A stretch of 64,000 nt of DNA from Pyronema omphalodes. Lineage: Eukaryota > Ascomycota > Pezizomycetes > Pezizales > Pyronemataceae. Position numbers and translations under genes: made by a program. The stretch is from contig JAJJXM010000077.1 in the NCBI GenBank assembly GCA_024516155.1, positions 124,001-188,000 of the forward strand. The letters are read 5' to 3'. Below the pieces are notes generated by a model. It did not search any database, was not told the origin of the DNA, and saw nothing but the letters and a program-made list of their open reading frames with translations. Below, piece by piece: positions 30,801 through 41,370 of this stretch; positions within the stretch are counted from its first letter, which is position 1; each line of letters starts with the position of its first letter.

Positions 30801-31801
30801 CTTGCTTTGGTCATCTTTTTCCTCGCCTCGGTGACTTCTGCGGTCCACCATCTTTGCGATTGTGGGGTCACTTGTAGTACGGGGGTGGACGTAGTCGCGG
30901 CATTAAGGATGGCATCACGTATTGACTCCGGCCACGCATCGAGGTTGTCTGTGGTAGGGTGGTTGCGGTAATGTGTCCATGATGGTGTGAGGGCTAAGCA
31001 CGAGGCACGGAGGGTCTCGGCGAAGAGCTCCCAATCCGTCTTTTTCCAGTTCAGTCGGTTTGTTGGGGGGGTTGTTTCAGCGTCTGGGTGGGTTGTGTGC
31101 ACTTCGAAACTTATGACTTCATGGTCAGATCCCGTAGCGTTGTCGTCGTCAATTGCCCAGTTGATTGTTTCCTCTGCCATGTGGGGCGATGCTAGGGTCA
31201 GGTCGAGGACGGAAGAACTGCGGCCTTGGTTGTAGTAGTAGGTGGGAATGTCAGGGACGGACACGAGGGTCCAGTCTCGTTGTTCGATGAGGTCAACTAT
31301 TTCGGTGGCGCGGATGGGGGAACGTGTGGAGGAGTTCCACAGGGCATGGTGAGCGTTGAGGTCACCTGTAATGATGCACCTGCGGGGGAGGGGGAGGGGG
31401 GTGAGGGCTCTCGGGATGGTATAAATATTGCTTTCGGGGTGTTTTTCGTTGTACATATTAAGAAGAAAGAAAGAAGGAATTAAGTCGGTGCCTACCTCAA
31501 GGACCTGGAGGTCAGGATCCGCGCATATATCGGTGCGCTGAGAAACCCTGAGGTATGGGTTTGTCCTGTTCACATAGGCGGCTGTTCTGTTGGTGGTTCT
31601 ATCCCCACCCGGTGGCAAGACCAGTGTGAACGATGGGTGTGTGGTGGCGTATGTTATGTCGGTAATGTGAATTTCTTGTATTAGGATTATGTCGGCTGTG
31701 TTGTGTGCGCTATTCAGCAGCGCATCGAGTGCTGTTCGTTGTCGGTTCACGTTGTGGGAGACGATCCGTATGGTTGCTGCCAGTCTGTTGTAGCTAGACA
31801 T
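27880..31801 (-). pseudogene. LINE-A3 ORF2: EN-RT-RNase H, two lesions
   Basis: ATG at 31801 overlaps ORF1 by 8 nt. EN is complete in one frame over 360 codons (SHNVNRQR, QEIHITD, CIITGDLNAHHALW, GSDHEV), so this copy keeps the C run that is altered in A1 and A2. A TGA at 30719-30721 (Arg in A2) stops it. The frame goes on to the proline run, where a one-base change near 30532 shifts it. The frame of 27880-30480 then carries RT (FLDVRSAFDNV with Gly to Ser, GIPQGSPASP, YIDDVAIV) and RNase H (LYTDGS, FTDNQAA), ending at the CSCPIHPPQTPRH cluster. Confidence 0.91.
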
Positions 31802-33510
31802 GGGCGTTCATCTCAGTGTCTCTGTCGGCTGGGTTGGGTGGGGTGGCGGCGGGGTTTTGTGACGCTGTCCAGGCTTCTTTGAATATGCGGATGCGTACGG
31901 GGCATTGCTTGCTGAAGCCTGGGTGGTCGAGGTCGGGGAGGTTGGCGTCCGCGCAGTTTTTGCAATGGTATTTAGTGTGCTCACAACTCTTACCTTTGCT
32001 TTGGGGGCAGTCGTTGCAGGCGTGGTCGTCCGTGGGGTGGTTCTGGCCGCAGATGCCGCAGGTGGGGCCTTGCGGTCCAGTGCAGTTGGTGTAGTGGTGG
32101 CCAAAGAGCAAGCAGCGCCGACACTGGTCGGTCCGTCGGGCAGAGTGGTACTCGGTGACTCTTCGGGGCTCGAAGAGTACCATGACTCGTTTGCGCTTCA
32201 GGAGTGCGAGCTCTTCGGCGGTACGTACCGCAATAACCACACTGGACGCTTCCTTGCCCACACGTTTCTCCGCGGTCGTCATATATCGGGGGGGTTTCGC
32301 CAGGGTGACAGGTCCGTTGCTGCGTTCGATCTCCTCCTGGAGGAAGCGCATTCCGTCGGGGGAGTCGGGGTATTGGCTCGTGGGGATTCCATGAACTGCG
32401 AGCTTATACCACCGCTCGTTCAGGCGGGGTGCGGCGATGGAGGTGTTGACCTGTCGCGTCGCTGTGTGTATGGTCCCTAGGTTCTCGGTCAGCTCGGATT
32501 CAGTGGTGCCGTCTGTCATGGTCACGATGAGGTTTCCTGATGTGGCTTGTCTGATCGTGGCGACAGCCATGTGAGGCGGCGCCTGTGTCTGGGTGAGTGC
32601 AGCGTTGATCGCCCTTCCCAGTTGGGCTTTGGTATTGACGTCGATTTCCGCAGGGTGTGGGAAGGGTATGACGACGGACTGGGGGCGGGTGCGTTGGCGT
32701 CGGGGGTGCGGTTTTGCGGGGGGGGTTGTTTTTGGGGGCGTGGGCGGGGGAGAAGAGGTCAGTGACGGTTGTGCCGGAGGTCCACGGCTGGTGAGTGGTC
32801 GTGGGGGGGTTGTGGCGGCGAGTAGTGGTGGAGGTCGGTATGGCGATGTTGTGGTGGCGAAGGGCGTTTTCCAGGAGTCGGCATCGTTCTTTCCAGTATT
32901 GGAGGTCGTCGGGGGGTGAGTTGGCGGTGGTCGTTTGTTCGGGGTGGGGTTGACGTTGGGGCTGTGTCGGAGGGGGCGGGCTGGGTTTTGTGATTTTGTC
33001 GAGTCTTTTGTTGATGGTGTCAATGGAATGGACAATAGGTCGGAGCGCGTCGTTGGTGTTTTTCGAAATCATAGTGGCGATGGCTGAGAGGAGGTTGTTG
33101 TCGGGCTGAGGCTGGGGGTAGTCGTCGTCGTCGCCGAGTTCGATGTCGGAATCGGCGGGTGGAGGCAGGGAGGGGGTAGCTTCGAGGTCAGAGGGGGCGA
33201 TGCGTTTCTTTTCTTCAACGGCGCGGCGGAGGACTTCAATGCCGGCGACGCTCTTCGCGTATGGGGCACTGGCGCGTTTGTTGATTCTGGAGGTCGTCGT
33301 TTGTTTTCTGCGAGAGGGGGCAATGGTGGAGGATGTACCGGCGTGAGGGGCATCTGCGCGAGAGAGGGGGTCGGTTGACATGCCGGTGTTGGGGTCAATG
33401 GTGATGATGCGGTGGTTTGGGGTTGTCGGAACTGGGGTGGTAGGGCTGCAGGTGTCAACGGGTACCTGCATAAGCGAGGAGGTTGGCGGGAGGGACGGAT
33501 TAGCGTCCAT
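31794..33510 (-). pseudogene. LINE-A3 ORF1, one frameshift, D-type N-terminus
   Basis: I chose ATG 33510 (MDANPSLPPTSSLMQVPVDT); the open frame upstream has only a GTG start. The first ~105 codons match LINE-D2 ORF1 (VDTCSPTTPVPTTPNH, TGMSTDPLSRADAPHAGTSS), then the sequence becomes LINE-A type (PQPQPDNNLLSAIATMISKN). A run of eight C (plus-strand G run near 32718-32725; seven in A1) shifts the frame. The second half is open over the conserved domain and the three Cys/His clusters to TAG at 31794. Confidence 0.87.
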
Positions 33511-33948
33511 GTGAGCGTCGGAGTTCGCCGGGGGCGAATACGTCACGACACGTGTGGAGGCTCTGCTTAAGCGAGCGAAAATTTATCGCGAGAATAGGGG
33601 TCCGAAAGGGGGGAAATTTTGAGGTTCATCACAACCAGTGCTGCTGGCGTTTGGGGAATTGGGGGGGGGGGGGGGGGGGGGGAGTTCGATGCGGCGAAAC
33701 CGAAAATGCCGTTTGTTTGATGATTGGGGGGCGCGTGAGGGTGCGGCGTTGATGAAAACACCCGGTAGCCGGTCCGGGGGTCCCAGAATTCCAGTTTTCC
33801 GCTGAAGCTCAACGGATAATGGGAATTCGGGCCTGGAAATCGGGATTCGGGGTAAACTGAGTGCGAAAAAGCTAATTCCGCCGGAAAAACCGGAGAATTT
33901 GAGGTTGTTGTCAAAAATGCAGGGGGGGGTCAGCGGTTGCTGTGTGGT
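33511..33948 (-). promoter_or_regulatory. LINE-A3 5' UTR (D-type)
   Basis: Resembles the LINE-D2 leader rather than A1 or A2. CACGTG lies at 33549-33554, 39 nt before the ATG. A run of over 20 G on the plus strand (about 33661-33682) could form G-quadruplexes as DNA or slow polymerases. It ends at the 5' box AGCGGTTGCTGTGTGGT. Confidence 0.6.
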
Positions 33949-33970
33949 TCGGTATACTTCGGGCCCCTGA

Positions 33971-34084
33971 GAAAAGCCCCGCGAACCGGTTCCATCAACA
34001 CCACCCTCCACCCACATCAAAAACCATCATTTTAATCGCGGATTCCTTGTCGGTACCGCAGAAACAGCTTATTCCGAGCTTCCG
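33971..34084 (+). other. LINE-C2 5' UTR, second part
   Basis: Continues the C2 leader after the LINE-A3 insertion up to the ORF1 ATG. It has no CACGTG and no start-codon hairpin, unlike A, D and E. Nothing else is recognised in it. Confidence 0.6.
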
Positions 34085-34516
34085 ATGCCTACCCGATCCT
34101 CCGCTGTTGAGAAACAGCCCCTCCCCCCCGACAAAGCACCCCCTTGAGCGCTCGCGAAAGAAAAACGCGCTAACGTGGAGCCGCAAGGGTCCGACGCGTC
34201 TGACACGGAAATGCACGTCGACACGTGCTCTGACGTCAGCGATGACTCTAGCGACGAAGACGCGTCTTCCCGCGAGAGCTCCCCCACCCCCGTCGCGCGC
34301 AACACCAGCAACGCTCCACCCAAAACCCCCCACAATAAGAAAACCCTCCCTGATAACAACGACACCCCCGACGTATTGACCAACCCCGACCCCAAATACA
34401 CCGTTCAACGCAACACCGACAAATCGAAAAAAACGCCCCGCTGCCTCCACCGCCCATACTATCACCCACATTGCCGCCGACTCCACCCCACTCCCCGCGA
34501 CTCTTCTCCATCAAAC
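34085..34516 (+). pseudogene. LINE-C2 ORF1, N-terminal fragment
   Basis: ATG 34085 (MPTRSSAVEKQPLPPD), an in-frame TGA at 34145-34147, then open in the same frame: VEPQGSDASDTEMHVDTC, a Ser/Asp-rich stretch (SDVSDDSSDEDASS) and a Lys/Pro-rich linker, up to the LINE-E2 5' end. The acidic Ser-rich N-terminus parallels the other ORF1 proteins although the sequence differs. The zinc-knuckle part is elsewhere (41256-41370, inverted) or deleted. Confidence 0.72.
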
Positions 34517-34950
34517 ACCACACAGCAACCGCTGACCCCCCCCTGCATTTGTGACAACAACAACAATTTCCCCGATTTTCGAATCGGTAATCAATTTCTT
34601 ACCTCGGAATTACGCCGAATCTCGATTTTCGGACCCCAGCTACCGTTTACCGTTGAGATTCAGCGGAAAAAACGCGATTCTGGGACCTCCGGGCCGGATT
34701 CCGGGCACTTTCATCAACGCCGCTCCACCACCCGCCCTCCAATCATCAAACCGACCATATTTTCGGTTTCGGCATACCGAAATCCCCCCCCCCCCCCCAA
34801 ATCCCCCCCCCACCAGCAGCACTGGTTGTGGTGATACCCCAAATTTCCCCCCTTTCGGACCCCTTTCCTCGCGAGAAATTTTCGTGCTCGCTTAGCAAGA
34901 GCCTCCTCACGTGACTCCTCGCCATCGCTTACCGTACCACCGGTTAAGCG
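34517..34950 (+). promoter_or_regulatory. LINE-E2 5' UTR
   Basis: 5' box, CAACAACAA block, C runs around 34786-34808, CACGTG 34909-34914, and start-codon hairpin 34922-34954 (CCATCGCTTACCG / CGGTTAAGCGATGG with one bulged T). Confidence 0.65.
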
Positions 34951-36642
34951 ATGGACGCTAACGCACCCATCCCTGCCATGCCCTCGCGTATGCAGGTACC
35001 CGAGAATATTTTTAGCCCCGACGAGCTTTCCCGAATCAACGCCCCGCACGCTGGCTCCTCCGCCATCGCGACCTCTAAGAAATCAACGACCGTCACCGGA
35101 AAAATCATCAAACGCTCCACCAAAAAATCCGACTCTAGAATTGACCTCGACCTCCTCCGCAAAAATGCCACCCAACCAAAAACAAACACCCCCGTGAACC
35201 TTGATGGGACCCCCGTCGAAACAATGCCGACCGCTACGGACACCGACAACTACCCCAACACCGACTCCGACTCCGACTCTGACCTGGACCTCAACGACAG
35301 CCAACACGGAGTAACTACATCCGACGTCACCCCCGCGACCTTATCCGAATTGATCAAGACGAACATCATGGATCTCCTCCGCCCAATGAATCAACGCCTC
35401 GAAACTGTGACCAAACGCATCGACAAACTACACCGAACCAACACCCAGCCGCGAACCAACCACCTCGCCGACAACCCCCCGACCGCCCCCGACACCGCAC
35501 CCGCCACCAAGCCCATCACCAACGACATACACCATTGGATAGCGAGATGCCACAGACTCGAAGAAGTCTTACGCAGCAACAACATCGCCATCCCCCTCGA
35601 CGCACCCCGGACTGCAACCCGCCCCTCCAACACACCCTCGACGCCGTGGGCGGACCCCTCCAAGACCAAAACTCTCCTCAAAGCCAACCCCCCCACCAAC
35701 CCCACACCCGCCACTACTCGCCCCGTCGTCAAACGACAGCCCCGAACCCGCCCCCAGGAAATCGTTCTGCGCTGCCCCAACCCCCGTGTCCTGCCGGTCC
35801 ACACGAGAGTAGAAGTGGGCTTCGCAGTGAACAAAGCACTGCTGGAGGCCAAAGCCCCCTCTCATATGGGAGTCACTACGGTCCGCAAAAACCAAGCGGG
35901 AAATATCATCTTGACACTGAACCCTGCTACCACTGCCGAAGAGCTAACCGCACACTTAGAAACAATTCAACGCGCTGCCCAAACGGTACACCCCTCTCTC
36001 GACAGCCCTCGCATCAACGAAAGATGGTATAAACTCGCCGTCCACGGCATCCCCACGGACATCTACCCCGACACTGAGGAAGGAATGCGCCTCCTCCGGG
36101 AAGAAATCGAACGGAGCAACAACCCGGTCACCCTGGCCCAGACTCCGCGGTACATGACGACGGCAGAAAAGCGCGCTGTCAAGACGGCCTCCAGTGTAGT
36201 AATTGCAGTGCGCACGCCCGACGAGTTGGCCCTCCTCAAACGCCATAAGGTGCTGGTCCTCTTCGAAGCGCGAAGCGTGACCGAATACTTCACCGCGAGG
36301 AAAACCGATCAATGTCGACGGTGCCAACTCTACGGCCACCACCACGCAACCTGCACTGGACCCCCCGGACCGATCTGCGCCCTCTGTGGAAAAGAACACC
36401 CCACGGAGAACCACAACTGCACCGAATGCCCGACGAGAAACGGTAAGTCGTGCTCACACACTAAGTACGAATGCAGAAACTGCGTCGAGGCTGGCATCCC
36501 CGAACATGACCATCCCGCCTTTCACAAACAATGCCCGACTCGCCTCCGCATCCACAAGGAAGCCAGAGAGGCAACCCAACCCGCCGCCTCTACCTCACCC
36601 AACCCTACAGACAAAGACACCGACATGATCCAACATGTCTAA
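34951..36642 (+). CDS. LINE-E2 ORF1: zinc-knuckle protein (563 aa)
   Basis: Intact, with ATG in the hairpin and a stop overlapping the ORF2 ATG (ATGTCTAA, 36635-36642). Acidic DSDSDLDLNDS region at ~108-118, helix LLRPMNQRLETVTKRIDKL, conserved block RWYKLAVHGIPTDIYPDTEE, and three Cys/His clusters starting CRRCQLYGHHHATC and CALCGKEHPTENHNC, then CRNCVEAGIPEHDHPAFHKQC. Same length as E1, with scattered substitutions. The role is RNA binding and particle formation, by analogy to Tad/I-type ORF1. Confidence 0.91.
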   Translation: MDANAPIPAMPSRMQVPENIFSPDELSRINAPHAGSSAIATSKKSTTVTGKIIKRSTKKSDSRIDLDLLRKNATQPKTNTPVNLDGTPVETMPTATDTDNYPNTDSDSDSDLDLNDSQHGVTTSDVTPATLSELIKTNIMDLLRPMNQRLETVTKRIDKLHRTNTQPRTNHLADNPPTAPDTAPATKPITNDIHHWIARCHRLEEVLRSNNIAIPLDAPRTATRPSNTPSTPWADPSKTKTLLKANPPTNPTPATTRPVVKRQPRTRPQEIVLRCPNPRVLPVHTRVEVGFAVNKALLEAKAPSHMGVTTVRKNQAGNIILTLNPATTAEELTAHLETIQRAAQTVHPSLDSPRINERWYKLAVHGIPTDIYPDTEEGMRLLREEIERSNNPVTLAQTPRYMTTAEKRAVKTASSVVIAVRTPDELALLKRHKVLVLFEARSVTEYFTARKTDQCRRCQLYGHHHATCTGPPGPICALCGKEHPTENHNCTECPTRNGKSCSHTKYECRNCVEAGIPEHDHPAFHKQCPTRLRIHKEAREATQPAASTSPNPTDKDTDMIQHV

Positions 36643-39600
36643 TTACAACCAATTGGCAACGACAATCCGAATAGTTTCCCATAATATGAATCGCCAACGC
36701 CCAGCCCTCGACTCCGTCCTAAACAGCGCCTGCACAACAGCAGACATCATCCTGCTACAGGAAATCGACATCACCGACCCCGCCTTCGCCACCACCCACC
36801 CCGCCTTCACGTTGGTCCTGCCCCCCCGCGGTGACAGAGCCTCCAACAGGACAGCGGCGTATATCAATCGCACAAACCCTTACCTGAAAGTATCACAACG
36901 CACAGACATATGTACAGACCCGGACCTCCAGGTCCTCGAGGTAGGTACAGATCTCATCCCCGCGTTTTTCCTTTTAAATATTTATAATGAACGTGACCCC
37001 GAAACCCAAACCTACACAATTCCCCGCTCCCTATCACCCCTTTCCTTCCCACGCAGATGCGTTATAACAGGTGACCTCAACGCTCACCACGCTCTATGGA
37101 ACTCCGCAACACGCACACCCAAACGTGCCAGTGAACTGGTACACCTTATAGAACAGGAAAATTGGAGATTGGTTTCAGTCCCAGACACCCCGACACACTA
37201 CTACCAACAGCGGACTAGATCCTCCGTTATCGACTTGACCCTGGCCTCGCCAGCCATGATGGAAGAGGTAGGAAACTGGGCCATAGACGATGTATTAGCC
37301 ACCGGGTCGGACCACGAAGTAATTCGCTTCGACATCCAAACTGTGCACCCAGACATAGAACCTGCCCCCCCACCGGAACGTCTCAACTGGCGGAAAACAG
37401 ACTGGGCCTTGTTCTCCACGACCCTCCAAGCATCCATCTCCGCATCGACAACACAGTGGAGTCAATACGCCTCCAACCCCACACCCGAAAACCTCGACGT
37501 CTGGGCGCGCCACGCGAGAGAACATATCCTCGATGCAGCTCGCGCCTCCACCCCCGTACTACAAGTCACCCCCCGATCGAAACCTTGGTGGACGGTGGAA
37601 GTCACCACCGCCAGAAAGGATATGACCCGCGCAAAAAGAAGGTGGAAATCAACGGGCTCAGACACTAACCGCACCATTTACCGCCGCCTACGAAACAAGT
37701 ATCACCGTCAGACAAGATATGCCAAGGATGCGATGTGGAAAGAGTATCTGGCTCAGGCAGAAGGACCGGACGTCTGGCGGGCCTTCAAATACACAAACCC
37801 GCGCCGTGCCCAACTCACCCCGAATATCCGCGCCACAATCAACGGTAGGCAGGAACTCTGCAGTTCGTTCGACAGGAAAGTAGAGGCATTTCAGATGTTA
37901 TTCCCCCCACCACCTCCCCCGCCCCCCCCCATCCACCCTCCCCTGTCGCAGAGAGACAACGTGGACGACCTTCTGGCCGTCGGAGGTCAAACAAGCCATC
38001 TTTACCTCTTCCCCCTCGAAAGCCCCAGGACCCGACGGGATAACCTTTGGTTGTCTCCGCCAAGGGTGTCTCGCCGTCCCCACATACCTAACCTATCTAT
38101 ACTCGACGCTGGGCACTGTAGGGTACCATCCCTGCGGGTGGAGACAGGGCACGACGGTAATTAAACCGAAACCTAACAAACCCGACTACGCAAATCCAAA
38201 GGCGTACCGCCCAATCGCCCTGCTGAACTGCCTTGGAAAAACGTTAGAGAAATGAATGGCGACTCGGCTCGGACAACTCGCGGAGACCCGGGAACTGTTA
38301 CACCGAGACCAAGTAGGAGGCCGCCCGCAGCGATCCGCCATCGACGCCGCAACAGCGCTCGTCCACGACATTGAAATGGGTAAACAACAGAAACTTATCA
38401 CCACAGCACTTTTCCTAGACGTACGCGGAGCTTTCGACAATGTCTCCGCCGATCGCCTTCAGCAGACACTACACCAGCTAGGCTGCCCCCGACAAATCCG
38501 AACATGGTGCGAAACCTTCCTCGCCGAAAGGATGACCGCTCTATCCTTCGACGGACAAACAGATCGCCAACGCCCAATTAAAACGGGAATCCCCCAGGGT
38601 TCCCCAGCATCACCGATCCTGTTCCTCCTGTACTTAAGACCGCTCTTCGACGCACTAATGCAGGAACACCCGTTCGCGTGGACCCCCAGTTACATGGATG
38701 ACGTCGCAATCGTTGTACAGATTCGAACCCGGAAAGAAAACGCGCGCCTCCTGGAAAAAGTCACCAAAACAGCATTCACTTGGGCAGCTTCCAACGCTGT
38801 GGCCTTCGACGACTCAAAGACGGAACTCCTTCTTTTCCACTGGGCGAGGTCAGATACAATCACAGACAATGAGAAAGTAAAACTACCGAACGGTACGATA
38901 GTGAGCCCTGGGACGCAGGGAGGAGAAAAAGATGTCGTACGATGGATTGGTATGTACCTAGACAGACGCCTTACCTTTAAAGCACATGTACGTAGAAAAA
39001 CAGCCGCCGCACAAAGAACGCTCACCGCGCTATGCCGATTAGCAAGATATGAAACTGGTCTGTCTGCCCTCGCGACCCGACTAATTTTCCAGGCATGCGT
39101 CCAAACCCGTGCGGACTTTGGCGCGGAGATATGGTGGACGCGACAGAGAGACCTTGCCTCGAAACTACAAACCCAACAAAATTCAGCCCTACGCCGCATA
39201 CTCAACGCGTTTAACTCGACTCCCACACTGGCGCTCCATAACGAGACCGCACTACCTCCGGTACCGATACGCCTGGACCACAAGCAACGCCAATACGCAC
39301 TCCGCGTCCTCACTCTCCCTCCGACACATCCGATCGCACGCCGGTGTCCCACATCCTTCCCCATACCGAGCCTACAATCCGCCGCTATTGAGATCGCAAA
39401 CGATTACGACCACCCGTGGCACAACACCACACGACAGCCCACGCGCCTCCTCAGCGCTCTACACTCTCTCTCGCCTTGGCTCCCTCTCAACGCAGCGGTC
39501 GGAGACACCTCCCTCCCCGTTCCGCTCGACGCCGACGAAAACCTCTTAACCGTCGACATCCCCACAGCCCCGAAACCCGAGACAGCGCACGCCCACCTCC

Positions 39601-40577
39601 TACTCCTCGACAACCTCAGACGACGCCGCAATGTCATCATCGCCTACACGGACGGGTCGCAGACCGCGTCTGGCACCGGCGCCGGATACACCATCACCAT
39701 TGGACTACCCACCACCATTAACGCCATCGTACCTATGGGAGACACAGCTGAAGTGTTCGATGCAGAGGTGCGCGCAATTCAAGAATGCCTCTTAACGTGC
39801 TTGAAATACATCGCTCGCCTCAACCTCCACAACCGTCGACTGCACATCTTTAGCGACAACAAAGCTGCGCTCCAACGTGCCTCACACCTCCGACGCGGCC
39901 CCGGCCAGGAAATAGCCCACACTATACATGAGACAGCCGAAGCCCTACTACAACACGACGTCACAGTCACCCTCCACTGGATCCCCGGTCACTCCGACAT
40001 ACCCGGCAGCGATGCCGCAGACCGCCTGGCTAAACAAGCCACCGAATCCCTCCCCCGTGCGAATCTACCCATTACACTCACCCGGCTACGCAAGAAAGCA
40101 CGCGAGAAGACCGTCGCCGAGTGGACACACTGGTACTCCTCCTCCGATCGACCACACACATACTCTGCCCCGCACCGGAGACGCATGGATCCCATCTACG
40201 TCGACAACCCCCGGTGGCTCTCTACCGCGATCCTTGGTCTCCGTACAGGACACGGATACTTTCTGGACTACCTGGCACACCCGCCGACAGACTCCTACCC
40301 ATCGCGACATTGTAGCTGCCCGCTACACCCCCCTCAGACCCCTCGGCACCTGCTCCTCAGCTGCCCTGACCACCGGGACGCCCGGACAACACTTCGACAG
40401 GATCTCAAACTCCACAGGAATTCCCAGATCAATTTGGACAACATCCTCTACACCCCCTCCGGCACAAAGGCTCTCTCTTCGTTTATCTCCGCGACAAAGG
40501 TCGCTACTTCGGTATGGGCTCATGCCAGGTTAAGTAGGACTCGCAGGCGAGACCACCCCCGTTTCATTGACAGCTAA
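36635..40577 (+). pseudogene. LINE-E2 ORF2: EN-RT-RNase H, two lesions
   Basis: ATG 36635. EN is complete (SHNMNRQR, QEIDITDP, CVITGDLNAHHALW, GSDHEVIRFD). A frame change in the proline/C-run region (~37915-37930) leads to PPIHPPLSQRDN and a later stop. RT resumes downstream; a TGA at 38252-38254 sits where A copies read EKLMATRL. From 38256 the frame is open for 773 codons: FLDVRGAFDNV, GIPQGSPASP, YMDDVAIV (Ile to Met in the catalytic motif), RNase H AYTDGS, FSDNKAA and SDAADR, and a CSCPLHPPQTPRHLLLSC cluster. Its C-terminus is slightly longer than in the A copies. Confidence 0.89.
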
Positions 40578-41206
40578 TAAGCAGTACCGCTTGACTTCTC
40601 CGTGCGTTATAGATTCGTCCTTCTCTTTTGACATCATGTATTCCTTCTTATTTTCTTTGCTTTTCTGTTTCCTTTGTTATCGCGGGCGGAGTTGGATGGG
40701 AGAAGACAGTGGAAGGAGAAGGGACCGGGGTAGGAAGGGGGGACGGGATTGCGCGACGAGAGTTTTTCCTTTGATTATTTCCTTTCTTTTGTTTTGTTTT
40801 TAAGGGCGGAAGGGGTATACGGGATTGCACGAGGAGAGAGAGGCGCGATGGGAAGGGGCAGAGTGGGCCGGCGGAGGTTATCTTTTTCTTTTTGCTCGTG
40901 GAGGAAATAAAGGCGGGGAAAACGGCTAAAACATGGGAGGGGAAGGGTGGAGGAAAGAGAGGACACCCGGCGCGGCGGCCTCTGTGCGAACAGGGCACTG
41001 GAACAGCAGACGCGGTTGGACAACAGGACCAACTAAGTAATAGCGGGGACAGGACCACAAAATCACAGCCTAAGGGAGGATCAGCGGAGGTAGAGACGGG
41101 ACTTTGTTTTGTTTTTGCTTTTGACTTTCCATGTACTATAAACCTGTACCCTCGTCATAACCAATAAGGTTGCATACGAGTAATGAATAAACAAACAAAC
41201 AAACAA
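40578..41206 (+). other. LINE-E2 3' UTR, hairpin and tail
   Basis: Lacks the internal oligo(A) of LINE-A. It contains a T-rich start, purine-rich blocks, the GGAGGAAATAAAGGCGG module, and an E-specific end (AGGACCACAAAATCACAGCC). The hairpin at 41151-41180 has outer stem CTCGT/ACGAG and inner AACC/GGTT with loop AATAA. AAAC units follow. Confidence 0.8.
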
Positions 41207-41255
41207 ACTCCCACCCAGATGCATCATCACTGGGGACCTAAACGCACACCACCCC
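41207..41255 (+). pseudogene. LINE-C2 endonuclease scrap
   Basis: Reads RCIITGDLNAHH, a catalytic segment of the LINE EN domain, directly after the LINE-E2 tail and ending abruptly at 41255. It belongs to LINE-C2 by position; the similarity to the homologous site in A, D and E is clear. Confidence 0.75.
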
Positions 41256-41370
41256 TTAATTGCAGTTCGTGCAGCTGTATACGGTTTGGATACAGGTTCG
41301 ACCATGTTTGGAAGGGCAGTCTACACAGGTGTGGTTGTCAGTAGAGTGTGTGCCTGCGCACATCACACAG
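41256..41370 (-). pseudogene. Inverted ORF1 zinc-knuckle scrap
   Basis: On the minus strand it reads TCVMCAGTHSTDNHTCVDC, then SKHGRTC and YSCTNCN, the second and third Cys/His clusters of a LINE ORF1. It lies opposite to the surrounding LINE-C2 pieces, so it is an inverted internal fragment, probably of C2 itself. Confidence 0.75.

Larger units (their letters stand above)
27054..33948 (-). mobile_element. LINE-A3, full-length non-LTR retrotransposon
   Basis: 6.9 kb, inserted into the 5' UTR of LINE-C2 with duplication TTCGGGCCCCTGA at 27041-27053 and 33958-33970. Nine extra bases (33949-33957) lie between its 5' end and the duplication. Its 3' UTR and ORF2 are near-identical by eye to A1 and A2. 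Its 5' UTR and ORF1 N-terminus are of LINE-D type, so it is a chimera. Confidence 0.93.
34517..41206 (+). mobile_element. LINE-E2, full-length non-LTR retrotransposon
   Basis: 6.7 kb, from the box ACCACACAGC at 34517 to AAAC units at 41190-41206. The host on the left is LINE-C2 ORF1 and on the right LINE-C-like EN, so the host lost about 1.5 kb at this site and no duplication is visible. ORF1 is intact; ORF2 has a frameshift and a TGA. Confidence 0.9.

Noticed and set aside
20643..40577. Repeat-induced point mutation as cause of stops
   Set aside because: Some stops are C to T, but the copies stay GC-rich and near-identical, and indels in C runs are at least as frequent.
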